Assembly: GCA_934351925.1 (NCBI GenBank)
Contig: CAKRJT010000007.1
Location: 57,114-121,113 of the forward strand
DNA length: 64,000 bases
Origin: an uncultured Lachnospiraceae bacterium
GTDB lineage: Bacteria > Bacillota > Clostridia > Lachnospirales > Lachnospiraceae
Direction: 5' to 3'
The first letter of the stretch is position 1. Every line of letters starts with the position of its first letter. The notes under the pieces were generated by a model. The model saw only the letters and a list, made by a program, of their open reading frames with translations. It was not told the origin of the DNA and ran no database searches. Of the stretch, positions 8,595 to 16,149 are shown piece after piece. Both the position numbers and the translations under genes were made by a program.

Positions 8595-8706
8595 AACAGT
8601 TATGGCAATATTTCTCAATGCTGAAGTTTGTCCTTTACGGGCAGGAATTCTGGTATTGTATTATTGAAATATGTGAACGAATATCCATCATGGAAGGAGA
8701 ATAAGA

Positions 8707-8955
8707 ATGTTACATCCATCTTATACAGATTTAATGGAAGTTGTAAACAGCGATGTTGAGCCGGGCGAACAGCCTATTGTACAGAGCCGTTATTCCATAG
8801 TACTTGCAACTGCCAAGAGAGCAAGACAGCTCATTGCAGGTGATGAACCGCTTGTGAAGGTTAAGTCAGTTGATAAGCCTTTATCTATCGCTATTGAAGA
8901 ACTCTACGAGTCGAAGATCAAGATTATCAGCGATGACAATAACGAGGAAGAATAG
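8707..8955 (+). CDS. rpoZ: RNA polymerase omega subunit
   Basis: An 82-residue protein starting MLHPSYTDLMEVV and containing RYSIVLATAKRARQL, the conserved core of the omega subunit that helps assemble beta' into RNA polymerase. The acidic tail DDNNEEE is common in Clostridia. The AAGGAG ribosome site precedes the ATG. It is a separate unit between its own promoter and a terminator at 8968. Confidence 0.92.
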   Translation: MLHPSYTDLMEVVNSDVEPGEQPIVQSRYSIVLATAKRARQLIAGDEPLVKVKSVDKPLSIAIEELYESKIKIISDDNNEEE

Positions 8956-8967
8956 AAATAGAGTAGA

Positions 8968-9020
8968 AAAGGACTGTTATACCTAATGTTTCGCTTTTAG
9001 TGTGACAGTCCTTTATTTTT
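8968..9020 (+). terminator. Terminator after rpoZ
   Basis: AAAGGACTGT (8968-8977) pairs with ACAGTCCTTT (9005-9014) and is followed by TATTTTTG. The long internal loop contains further weak pairing. Confidence 0.7.
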
Positions 9021-9041
9021 GTAAAAAGGGAGCAATACATA

Positions 9042-9881
9042 ATGGAATGGATTGAATATTTAAAAGTAATAATTCTTGGTATCGTGGAAGGAATAACCGA
9101 GTGGCTTCCTATAAGCAGCACGGGGCATCTCATCTTAGTGGACGAATTTATGAAGCTGAACATGAGCGATGAGTTCAAAGAAATGTTCGATGTACTTGTA
9201 CAGCTTGGCGCAATTATGGCGGTCGTTGTGATATATTTTAAAAAGCTTCTGCCGATTGACCGTGTGAAGAAAGCCGATAATTCACATAAGCTTGCATGGA
9301 ACAAGGATAAGCTCCTTCTCTGGTGCAAGATACTGGCTGCGAGCCTTCCGGCAGCTATTATAGGTCTGCCGTTCAACGACAAGATTGACGAACTTTTCTA
9401 CAATGCCCCTACAGTTGCCATTATGCTTATCGTATACGGTATCGCATTTATTATTGTCGAGAAGCTCCACAAGGGCAGGAAGTTTAAGATAAATGATATC
9501 GGCGAGATTACGTTTAAGACGGCTGCGCTCATAGGAATATTCCAGGTACTCGCACTTATCCCGGGAACCTCGCGTTCGGGAGCAACTATCGTTGGAGCAA
9601 TGATTATAGGCGTAGGAAGAACTGCTGCAGCCGAATTTACATTCTATCTTGCCATACCGGTAATGTTCGGAGCAAGCCTTTTAAAACTTATAAAATTCGG
9701 CTTTGCATTTACGACTGCGGAAGCAACGGCGCTTGTACTTGGAATGGTTGTCGCTTTTGTTGTATCAATCATAGCCATCAAGTTCCTAATGGGATATATA
9801 AAGAAACATGATTTCACTGTGTTTGGCTGGTATAGGATTGTTCTCGGTATCCTTGTACTTGTGATGATGCTTGCAAGGTAA
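9042..9881 (+). CDS. uppP: Undecaprenyl-diphosphate phosphatase (UppP/BacA)
   Basis: A 279-residue polytopic membrane enzyme that dephosphorylates undecaprenyl pyrophosphate, recycling the lipid carrier for cell-wall synthesis and giving some bacitracin resistance. The two family motifs are clear: EGITEWLPISSTGH at residues 16-29 (catalytic Glu/His) and PGTSRSGATI near residue 175. Several hydrophobic helices follow. Start is the ATG after AAAAAGGGAGC. It stands between the rpoZ terminator and the promoter of the next gene. Confidence 0.95.
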   Translation: MEWIEYLKVIILGIVEGITEWLPISSTGHLILVDEFMKLNMSDEFKEMFDVLVQLGAIMAVVVIYFKKLLPIDRVKKADNSHKLAWNKDKLLLWCKILAASLPAAIIGLPFNDKIDELFYNAPTVAIMLIVYGIAFIIVEKLHKGRKFKINDIGEITFKTAALIGIFQVLALIPGTSRSGATIVGAMIIGVGRTAAAEFTFYLAIPVMFGASLLKLIKFGFAFTTAEATALVLGMVVAFVVSIIAIKFLMGYIKKHDFTVFGWYRIVLGILVLVMMLAR

Positions 9882-9920
9882 GATGTGTTCCGTCAAAGTC
9901 AGTAAATCTTTTCAGGTATA

Positions 9921-9949
9921 TTGACAAAAAGGAAAATAAAGTATATTCT
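9921..9949 (+). promoter_or_regulatory. Promoter upstream of the FliD-tail-like gene
   Basis: TTGACA (9921-9926), a 17-base spacer and TATTCT (9944-9949). Confidence 0.6.
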
Positions 9950-10014
9950 AAGACTAAGAATAGGACATCTATAATGTTTTATTGATTATTATTTTTATGG
10001 AAGGGGTGCATATT

Positions 10015-10737
10015 ATGTCGTTATCGATTAATACTCTGTTTAGCAGTTTTGGCAGCAGTTCAACCAATAATTCGTTCACGAGTGGTCTGTATTCCTCGTT
10101 ATCGGAATATTCCTCGATTAAGAGCGGAACATACAAGAAGCTTGTAAGCTCATACTATAACAAGACTAACTCGACAGACAAGACAGATTCCACTACCTCA
10201 GCTTCAAAGAACAAGCTGAATAAGAGCGCGATAGTCCAGAAGCAGGAGTTAAGTGAGGTTAAGGACGCTGCGGACGATCTCTACAGCTCAGCCTCCAAGC
10301 TTACGGACACCGGCTCGAAGGGACTTTTCAAGAAGGCAGATAAGGTTACATCTGATATAACCTCCGCCGTGAATAGTTTCGTGAAGGATTACAACTCACT
10401 TGTTAAGGAAGCAGGTGACACTGCCAGTTCGAAGGTTACGGGCAAGGTTTCATATATGACCAGCCAGACCAACGCTTACAGGAGCGCACTTGACAAGATT
10501 GGCATTACGGTGAATGATGACAAGACCTTGAGTATCAATGAGGAGGTCTTCGGCAAATCAGATATCTCCGATGTCAAGAAGGTGTTCAACGGTTCAACGT
10601 CCATGGCGTATCAGACATTTGTCAGAGCATCTGATATCAGCAGTGCCGCAGAAAGTGCAGGTAATTCCGTGACATCCTATGGTGCTGATGGAATGTACAA
10701 CAATTATTATAACAGTGCATATAATTGGTATCTGTAA
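10015..10737 (+). CDS. Ser/Thr-rich protein with FliD C-terminal-like segment
   Basis: A 240-residue protein with no signal peptide, very rich in Ser, Thr, Asn and Tyr in its first 80 residues. The part around residues 100-200 (SAVNSFVKDYNSLVKEA, then KIGITVNDDKTLSINEE and DVKKVFNG) resembles the C-terminal helical part of the flagellar cap FliD, although the rest of FliD is missing. I see no other flagellar structural gene in the window. The ATG at 10015 has a GGGGTG ribosome site; the open frame back to 9982 has none. Function is unknown; a secreted or surface filament-associated protein is one possibility. The next gene belongs to the FliB family, which strengthens a flagellar-type connection. 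Confidence 0.5.
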   Translation: MSLSINTLFSSFGSSSTNNSFTSGLYSSLSEYSSIKSGTYKKLVSSYYNKTNSTDKTDSTTSASKNKLNKSAIVQKQELSEVKDAADDLYSSASKLTDTGSKGLFKKADKVTSDITSAVNSFVKDYNSLVKEAGDTASSKVTGKVSYMTSQTNAYRSALDKIGITVNDDKTLSINEEVFGKSDISDVKKVFNGSTSMAYQTFVRASDISSAAESAGNSVTSYGADGMYNNYYNSAYNWYL

Positions 10738-10757
10738 TAGTATATTAATCAATAGGG

Positions 10758-10793
10758 GCACCAGAATGGTTTCATTTTGGTGTTCTTTTTTGC
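10758..10793 (+). terminator. Terminator after the FliD-tail-like gene
   Basis: GCACCAGAAT pairs (with G-U wobbles) with ATTTTGGTGT around a six-base loop, followed by a CTTTTTT run. Confidence 0.65.
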
Positions 10794-10803
10794 TGAAAAA
10801 GGG

Positions 10804-10862
10804 AAAACGTAAAGAGCACGTTTTTCATTGTTATTTGTGCCGCCGCTAAGCGGCGGAATGGG
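10804..10862 (+). repeat. Double-hairpin element carrying a ribosome site, copy 1
   Basis: AAAACGT/ACGTTTT (10804-10824) is followed by CATT, then by the GC-rich hairpin CCGCCGC-TAA-GCGGCGG (10840-10856) and the Shine-Dalgarno sequence AATGGGG just before the start codon at 10870. A closely similar arrangement lies at 22588-22651. Confidence 0.7.
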
Positions 10863-10869
10863 GAATTTT

Positions 10870-12015
10870 ATGAAGATACGAGTACCTGAATATTACAAGG
10901 ACTTTGCATGCATAGGCGGCGGGTGTATCGATACCTGCTGTGCCGGCTGGGAGGTCGATGTAGACAAGAAATCAAGTGCATACTACAAGAGCGTTGAGGG
11001 CAGCTTCGGTGACAGACTCAGAAGTGTTCTCGTTGACTATCCGGTTGAAGACAGATTTATTCTTCAGGAGCACGGAAGGTGCCCTTTTTTGAACGAGCGA
11101 AATCTGTGTGATATTTACACACAGCTCGGTGAGGATAAGCTGTGCGAAACCTGCACCAATTTTCCAAGACACATCACGGAGTTCGGCGGCACAAGGGAGA
11201 TAGGAATCTCACTCTCATGCCCGGTGGCTGTAGAACTCATAATGAAGCGCACGGAGCCGATACGTTTTACCGTGTCGGATAATGATGAACCTATATCGGG
11301 CTACAACGATATTGATGCCGGTCTGTATTACAGCCTGTGTCAGGCAAGGGAGCTCGCCTACACGATATGTCAGGACAGAGCTCTTGAAATCAGGCAGAGG
11401 GCAGTGCTGCTTCTTGATTTTGCCGATGCCCTGCAGGGAAAGCTTAAATGCCGCAAAACAGATAGGATTATAGGAAACTATAAAGATAAAGCATACCTCC
11501 TAAACAGATTAGAGAAACTTGAGAAGAAATATTCGGGCAGCAAAAAGACTTCTGATATGCTCCTTAAATGGCTCCGGCTCTATGACAGTTTGGAACATAT
11601 CAAGCCTGAATGGCAGGGAATACTAAATGTTCTCACTTCATATGTGAAAAAGGGCATGCCGGATGTGAGAGATAATGCAGCAGCCGTTAACGAGCGCAGC
11701 TACGAGTATGAACATCTGCTCGTGTACTATGTTTACAGGTATTTCCTTAGGGCAGTGTTTGACGGTGAACTGTCGGGAAAAGTCAAATTAGCGTGCACGG
11801 CGCTCATAATGCAGGAACTGTTAGGCGCGGCTTATTGCAGCAGGGACGGAAGCTTCTCTTTCAACACACAGATAACCCTTATGCGTATCTATTCTAAGGA
11901 GACGGAACATTCCGAGGAAAACCTCGAAGTTCTGTATAAAAATTTCAAGAAGAATAAGGCATTTTCAATAAGAAACTACATGGGTATCATTCTGGGAAGC
12001 GGCTTGTTTGTATAG
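10870..12015 (+). CDS. FliB family (flagellin lysine-N-methylase-like) protein
   Basis: A 381-residue protein starting MKIRVPEYYKDF, with the FliB-family cysteine pattern: CIGGGCIDTCCAGW at residues 13-26, then CPFLNERNLCDIY and CETCTNFPRH at about residues 70-105, and a further Cys in the SLSCP segment. The spacing suggests a bound iron-sulfur cluster. In Salmonella FliB methylates flagellin lysines. ATG at 10870 is preferred over the in-frame ATG at 10858 because GGGGA lies at the right distance and residues match the family start. The neighbouring FliD-like gene is suggestive, but in Clostridia this family is common in non-motile genomes and the substrate is unknown. Confidence 0.7.
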   Translation: MKIRVPEYYKDFACIGGGCIDTCCAGWEVDVDKKSSAYYKSVEGSFGDRLRSVLVDYPVEDRFILQEHGRCPFLNERNLCDIYTQLGEDKLCETCTNFPRHITEFGGTREIGISLSCPVAVELIMKRTEPIRFTVSDNDEPISGYNDIDAGLYYSLCQARELAYTICQDRALEIRQRAVLLLDFADALQGKLKCRKTDRIIGNYKDKAYLLNRLEKLEKKYSGSKKTSDMLLKWLRLYDSLEHIKPEWQGILNVLTSYVKKGMPDVRDNAAAVNERSYEYEHLLVYYVYRYFLRAVFDGELSGKVKLACTALIMQELLGAAYCSRDGSFSFNTQITLMRIYSKETEHSEENLEVLYKNFKKNKAFSIRNYMGIILGSGLFV

Positions 12016-12069
12016 CTGTTCCGGTGTGCCTTTATGATACATGGCTGAAATTCAACAGAGGTATATTCA

Positions 12070-13605
12070 ATGAAAAAGTTTTTAAACATTATTTTTGGCA
12101 GAGCCATTGTTGTGGCAATCAGTATTATTTTCCAGTTTTTATGGCTTTTCTCAATCCTGCACAGACTAAGCAGCTACTATGTGCAGCTTTCCATGATTGC
12201 AAACATTATCGGTATACTCATGGTTTTGGGAATTGTGGTCAACCGGGATAATCCTGCATATAAGCTGGTGTGGGCTGTCGTGATACTCGCGCTCCCGATA
12301 TTCGGCGTATTCCTGTATGCCTTTGTCGGGCAGTCGAAGATTCCAAAGAAGATGAACCGCAAATTTTCAGAGATTAACGCACGCTTTGATATTTATAAGG
12401 CTGACGATGAACATATATTGTCGGAGCTCGGCCAGACTAACGACGACATAAAATCGCAGTGCTATTATCTGTCAAAAAACAGTGGCTATGGTGCATACAA
12501 GAATACCGATGTGGAATACTTTTCCCAGACCGATGCAGCATACGACGCGATGCTTGATGCACTTTCCAAGGCGGAAAAGTACATATTCATGGAGTATTTT
12601 GCTATGGAAGATGCCGTAGCGTTCAAAAAGATAGAGGATATTCTCGCTAAAAAGGTGGCGGAGGGCGTCGAGGTCAGGATAATATACGATGATTTCGGAA
12701 GTCTTGCATATGTGAGTAACAGGTTCATAAAAAGACTTCTCTCTAAGGGAATCAAAGTGAGGGCATTCAATCCCCTTGTGCCCGTCTTTTATATTTTTAT
12801 GAACAACCGCGACCATCGAAAAATCATGGTCATCGACGGCAAGGTAAGCTTTAACGGCGGCTTTAACATGTGCGATGAATATTTCAATATTGATTCTCCG
12901 TATGGCCACTGGAAGGATACTGCTGTCCGCTTGGAGGGCGAAGCCGTGAGAAACCACGTTATCATGTTCCTCCAGATGTGGAATTCGATAGAGGACACGG
13001 ATAAGGACTACGCACCGTACTTTGAGATACCCGAGTATCACGCGAAGGACAGAGATGCCGTGATAATACCGTTTTCCGACTCGCCGCTCGACCATGAATG
13101 TGTGGGCGAGAATGTATACCTGAACATCATAAGGCATGCAAGCCGCTACGTCTATATATCAACACCGTATCTGATAATAGACAATGAGATGATGGAGGCA
13201 CTGTGCCTCGCATCGAAATCGGGCGTCGACGTGCGGATTATCACACCGGGAATACCGGACAAGAAAATCGTATACATGCTCACAAAGTCTTACTACCCGC
13301 AGCTTTTGGACGCAGGAGTCAGAATATACCACTACACCCCCGGCTTCATCCATGCCAAGGGCTATGTGTGCGATGACGAGGTCGGTGTTGTAGGAACCAT
13401 CAATATGGACTACAGAAGCCTGTACTTACATTTTGAATGTGGAACCTATATATATAACTCATCGGCGATTTCAGACCTCAAAAATGATTTTCTTGAGACC
13501 TTCAAGCTGTGTAAAGAAGTTCATAAGAAAGACAGACCGAAGAGAGTATCACTTATCACCATGACTTTTAAGGCGATACTCAGACTTTTTGCCCCGCTTA
13601 TGTGA
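12070..13605 (+). CDS. cls: Cardiolipin synthase
   Basis: A 511-residue phospholipase-D superfamily protein. Two N-terminal transmembrane helices (about 10-30 and 40-75) are followed by two catalytic HKD motifs: NRDHRKIMVIDG near residue 247 and HAKGYVCDDEVG near 428. It condenses two phosphatidylglycerol molecules to cardiolipin and glycerol at the membrane. AGAGGT precedes the ATG. It lies upstream of rimO and pgsA; pgsA makes the precursor of phosphatidylglycerol, so the phospholipid link is sensible. Confidence 0.92.
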   Translation: MKKFLNIIFGRAIVVAISIIFQFLWLFSILHRLSSYYVQLSMIANIIGILMVLGIVVNRDNPAYKLVWAVVILALPIFGVFLYAFVGQSKIPKKMNRKFSEINARFDIYKADDEHILSELGQTNDDIKSQCYYLSKNSGYGAYKNTDVEYFSQTDAAYDAMLDALSKAEKYIFMEYFAMEDAVAFKKIEDILAKKVAEGVEVRIIYDDFGSLAYVSNRFIKRLLSKGIKVRAFNPLVPVFYIFMNNRDHRKIMVIDGKVSFNGGFNMCDEYFNIDSPYGHWKDTAVRLEGEAVRNHVIMFLQMWNSIEDTDKDYAPYFEIPEYHAKDRDAVIIPFSDSPLDHECVGENVYLNIIRHASRYVYISTPYLIIDNEMMEALCLASKSGVDVRIITPGIPDKKIVYMLTKSYYPQLLDAGVRIYHYTPGFIHAKGYVCDDEVGVVGTINMDYRSLYLHFECGTYIYNSSAISDLKNDFLETFKLCKEVHKKDRPKRVSLITMTFKAILRLFAPLM

Positions 13606-13671
13606 TGAATTTATGCAGTAAACCGGCAGATTTTGAATGTTTATATAAATAAAAAAGAAAAGAGGAGAACA

Positions 13672-14928
13672 GTGAAAGTATTTTATGTATCGTTAGGCTG
13701 CGACAAAAATCTTGTCGACTCGGAAAAAATGCTCGGCATGCTTCATGAGGCTCACTATGAACTCACTGACGATGAATACGATGCGGATGTCATCATCGTA
13801 AACACCTGTGCCTTCATAGGCGATGCCAAGGAGGAGAGCATTAACAATATAATTGAGATGGGAAAGCTCAAGGAAACCGGAAAGTGCAAAAAACTTATAG
13901 TCACAGGCTGTCTTGCACAGCGCTACAAGGAGGAAATTAAAAAGGAACTTCCAGAGGTGGACATGGTATTCGGAATGTCCGACTACAAACCGGATATGCT
14001 CAAAGCAAAGCGTATAGTGACAACAGGAGGGCATTATGCCCATCTTAAAATCGCCGAGGGCTGTGATAAGTACTGCACCTACTGCATTATACCTATGCTC
14101 AGGGGACATTACAGAAGTTATCCGATGGAGGATTTGGTTAAGGAGGCAGAGTCGCTTGTCGAGGGCGGAGTGAAGGAGCTTGTGCTCGTCGCACAGGAGA
14201 CAACTCTCTACGGCGTTGATCTGTACGGAAAGAAGATGCTCCACGAGCTTTTAAGAAAGCTGTGTCAGATTAAGGGGCTCCGTTGGATAAGAATAATGTA
14301 CTGCTATCCTGAGGAGATATACGATGAGCTTATTCAGGTTATGAAGGAAGAGCCGAAGATATGCCACTATCTTGACATACCTATCCAGCACGCCTCCGAC
14401 AATGTCCTAAAGAAAATGAACCGCAAGACCAACAGGGCAGAGCTCACGGAGCGCATTGCAAAGCTTCGTGAGGAGATACCGGACATTGCACTAAGAACCT
14501 CTCTCATAGCCGGATTTCCGGGTGAGACCGAAGAGGATCACGAGGAGCTCATGGAGTTCATCGATGAGATAGAGTTCACAAGACTCGGTGTATTCACCTA
14601 CTCTGCCGAGGAGGGAACTAAGGCTGCCGAGATGGAGAATCAGGTTCCTGAAGAAGTGAAGGAGAATAGACGGGACCATCTAATGGAGCTTCAGCAGGAG
14701 ATATCCTCCGATCTTTCACAGGAACAGATTGGAAAAGTGCTTACCGTCATGATTGAGGGCAAGGTTGCAGACGAGAATGCATATGTCGGAAGAACCTACA
14801 TGGACGCTCCTAATGTTGACGGATATATATTTGTCAACACAGACGAGGAGCTGATGTCCGGCGATTTCTGCAAGGTTAAGGTTACAGGCGCATTAGAATA
14901 TGACTTGATTGGAGAATTAGTACAATGA
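13672..14928 (+). CDS. rimO: Ribosomal protein S12 methylthiotransferase RimO
   Basis: A 418-residue radical SAM enzyme that adds a methylthio group to an aspartate of ribosomal protein S12. The N-terminal MTTase domain has its three cluster-binding cysteines in SLGCDKNLVDSE, NTCAF and TGCLAQRY; the radical SAM CxxxCxxC is CDKYCTYC near residue 131; the C-terminus (about 350-418) is a TRAM domain. The SLGCDKNLVDSE motif distinguishes RimO from MiaB. The open frame reaches 13633, but AGAGGAG at 13661-13667 favours the GTG at 13672. Its last four bases overlap pgsA (ATGA). Confidence 0.93.
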   Translation: MKVFYVSLGCDKNLVDSEKMLGMLHEAHYELTDDEYDADVIIVNTCAFIGDAKEESINNIIEMGKLKETGKCKKLIVTGCLAQRYKEEIKKELPEVDMVFGMSDYKPDMLKAKRIVTTGGHYAHLKIAEGCDKYCTYCIIPMLRGHYRSYPMEDLVKEAESLVEGGVKELVLVAQETTLYGVDLYGKKMLHELLRKLCQIKGLRWIRIMYCYPEEIYDELIQVMKEEPKICHYLDIPIQHASDNVLKKMNRKTNRAELTERIAKLREEIPDIALRTSLIAGFPGETEEDHEELMEFIDEIEFTRLGVFTYSAEEGTKAAEMENQVPEEVKENRRDHLMELQQEISSDLSQEQIGKVLTVMIEGKVADENAYVGRTYMDAPNVDGYIFVNTDEELMSGDFCKVKVTGALEYDLIGELVQ

Positions 14929-15461
14929 ATTTACCGAACAAACTTACAATAGCAAGAGTTATCATGATACCCTTTTTTCTGGTATTTCTTATGACGGATT
15001 TCTTTGCCGGAAGCCGTTATGTGGCGCTGGCAATATTTATAATCGCAAGTCTCACGGATATGCTCGACGGAAAGATTGCAAGAAAGTACAATCTTGTAAC
15101 CAACTTCGGCAAATTCATGGATCCGCTGGCAGATAAACTTCTGGTGTGCTCAGCCATGATAGCGTTCATTGAGCTTGGACTTATCCCTGCATGGGTTGTC
15201 ATAATCATCATCTCAAGAGAGTTTATCATAAGCGGTTTCAGGCTCATCGCTGCCGAGAAGAACGTTGTCATAGCGGCAGGAATGTCAGGAAAGATTAAGA
15301 CAACCGTGCAGATGGTCATGTGCTGTCTCCTCATTGCGAGACTTCCGTTCGGATTTATGAGGTATGTCGAGCAGATATTTATCTATGCAGCTCTTGTGCT
15401 TACCGTGTATTCGCTGATTGTTTATCTTGTACAGAATAAGGATATATTGAAGGATAACTAA
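14925..15461 (+). CDS. pgsA: CDP-diacylglycerol--glycerol-3-phosphate 3-phosphatidyltransferase
   Basis: A 178-residue CDP-alcohol phosphatidyltransferase making phosphatidylglycerol-phosphate at the membrane. The family signature is complete: DMLDGKIAR then GKFMDPLADK, giving the four metal-binding aspartates and glycines. Hydrophobic helices flank it. It overlaps rimO by four bases and is two bases from the next gene, a co-translated order (rimO-pgsA-cinA-like) known in Firmicutes. Confidence 0.93.
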   Translation: MNLPNKLTIARVIMIPFFLVFLMTDFFAGSRYVALAIFIIASLTDMLDGKIARKYNLVTNFGKFMDPLADKLLVCSAMIAFIELGLIPAWVVIIIISREFIISGFRLIAAEKNVVIAAGMSGKIKTTVQMVMCCLLIARLPFGFMRYVEQIFIYAALVLTVYSLIVYLVQNKDILKDN

Positions 15462-15463
15462 CT

Positions 15464-15928
15464 ATGATTGAAGAAAATTTGGTGAGAATATTGTTTGAAA
15501 GGGCACTGAAAATCACCACTGCCGAGTCCTGCACGGGCGGGATGATTGCCTCCACGCTGGTGAATGTTGCGGGGGTATCGGACGTGTTCGAGTCGGGCTA
15601 TATAACCTACTCGGAGGAGGCTAAGATGCATGTTCTCGGCGTAAAACAGGAGACGCTCGATAAATATACAGTCTACAGTGAGGAGGTTGCCCGCGAGATG
15701 GCTGAGGGGGCTGCCCGTGCTGCAGGGGCAGATGCAGCTCTGTCCGTAACCGGGATAGCCGGTCCTGACGGTGGAACACCTGATTTTCCCGTGGGTTTGT
15801 GCTATATAGGATGTTATTATGATGGTGAGACGGTTGTTGAACGTCATGTTTTTGAGGGCGACAGACAGCAGATAAGAACTGCCATAACGGAGGCAGCGAT
15901 TCGATTGGCGATAAAAGTCATGGAATAG
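15464..15928 (+). CDS. CinA C-terminal domain protein (nicotinamide-nucleotide amidase-like)
   Basis: A 154-residue stand-alone CinA_C/PncC domain. Hallmarks are TAESCTGGMIAS at residues 19-30 and SVTGIAGPDGGT near residue 92. PncC-type enzymes deamidate NMN to NaMN in pyridine nucleotide salvage. The N-terminal MoCF domain of full CinA is absent, so this is the short form. Located directly after pgsA in the same operon. Confidence 0.85.
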   Translation: MIEENLVRILFERALKITTAESCTGGMIASTLVNVAGVSDVFESGYITYSEEAKMHVLGVKQETLDKYTVYSEEVAREMAEGAARAAGADAALSVTGIAGPDGGTPDFPVGLCYIGCYYDGETVVERHVFEGDRQQIRTAITEAAIRLAIKVME

Positions 15929-15949
15929 GATGTCTTTAAGGAGGAACTC

Positions 15950-16149
15950 ATGTTATCTATAAAAAATTCATAGATGGACATAAAGCATATACATTTTTTT
16001 CAGCATTTGAATTGATTTTATTTTGTATTGTATTAATTTTATCAGTACACCCGGCAGTGAATACCGTGCTTGAAGAAGGTAACGGTGTTAATGGCAATGC
16101 AGGTATTGCGTTAAAAAGGAAAAAGACTTTTAGAGGAGAAAAAGGATGA
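15950..16149 (+). pseudogene. Frameshifted N-terminal fragment, paralogue of the next gene
   Basis: A strong ribosome site (AAGGAGG) precedes an ATG at 15950, but that frame stops after seven codons at 15971-15973. Shifting by one base in the A6 run at 15961-15966 opens a frame (KKFIDGHKAY..., ELILFCIVLILSVHP...) that closely resembles the first 50 residues of the protein at 16146 (INFMKGHKKF..., LEILFFAFLLVKSIHP). It runs to a TGA at 16147 overlapping the next start codon. It is best read as a duplicated and truncated copy with a frameshift. The run A-AAA-AAT also fits a -1 slippery site, so recoding to a peptide of about 65 residues is a less likely alternative. Confidence 0.7.

Noticed and set aside
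12472..13137. Minus-strand 221-codon frame opposite cls
   Set aside because: It is antisense to the conserved catalytic region of cls; base composition explains the open frame.
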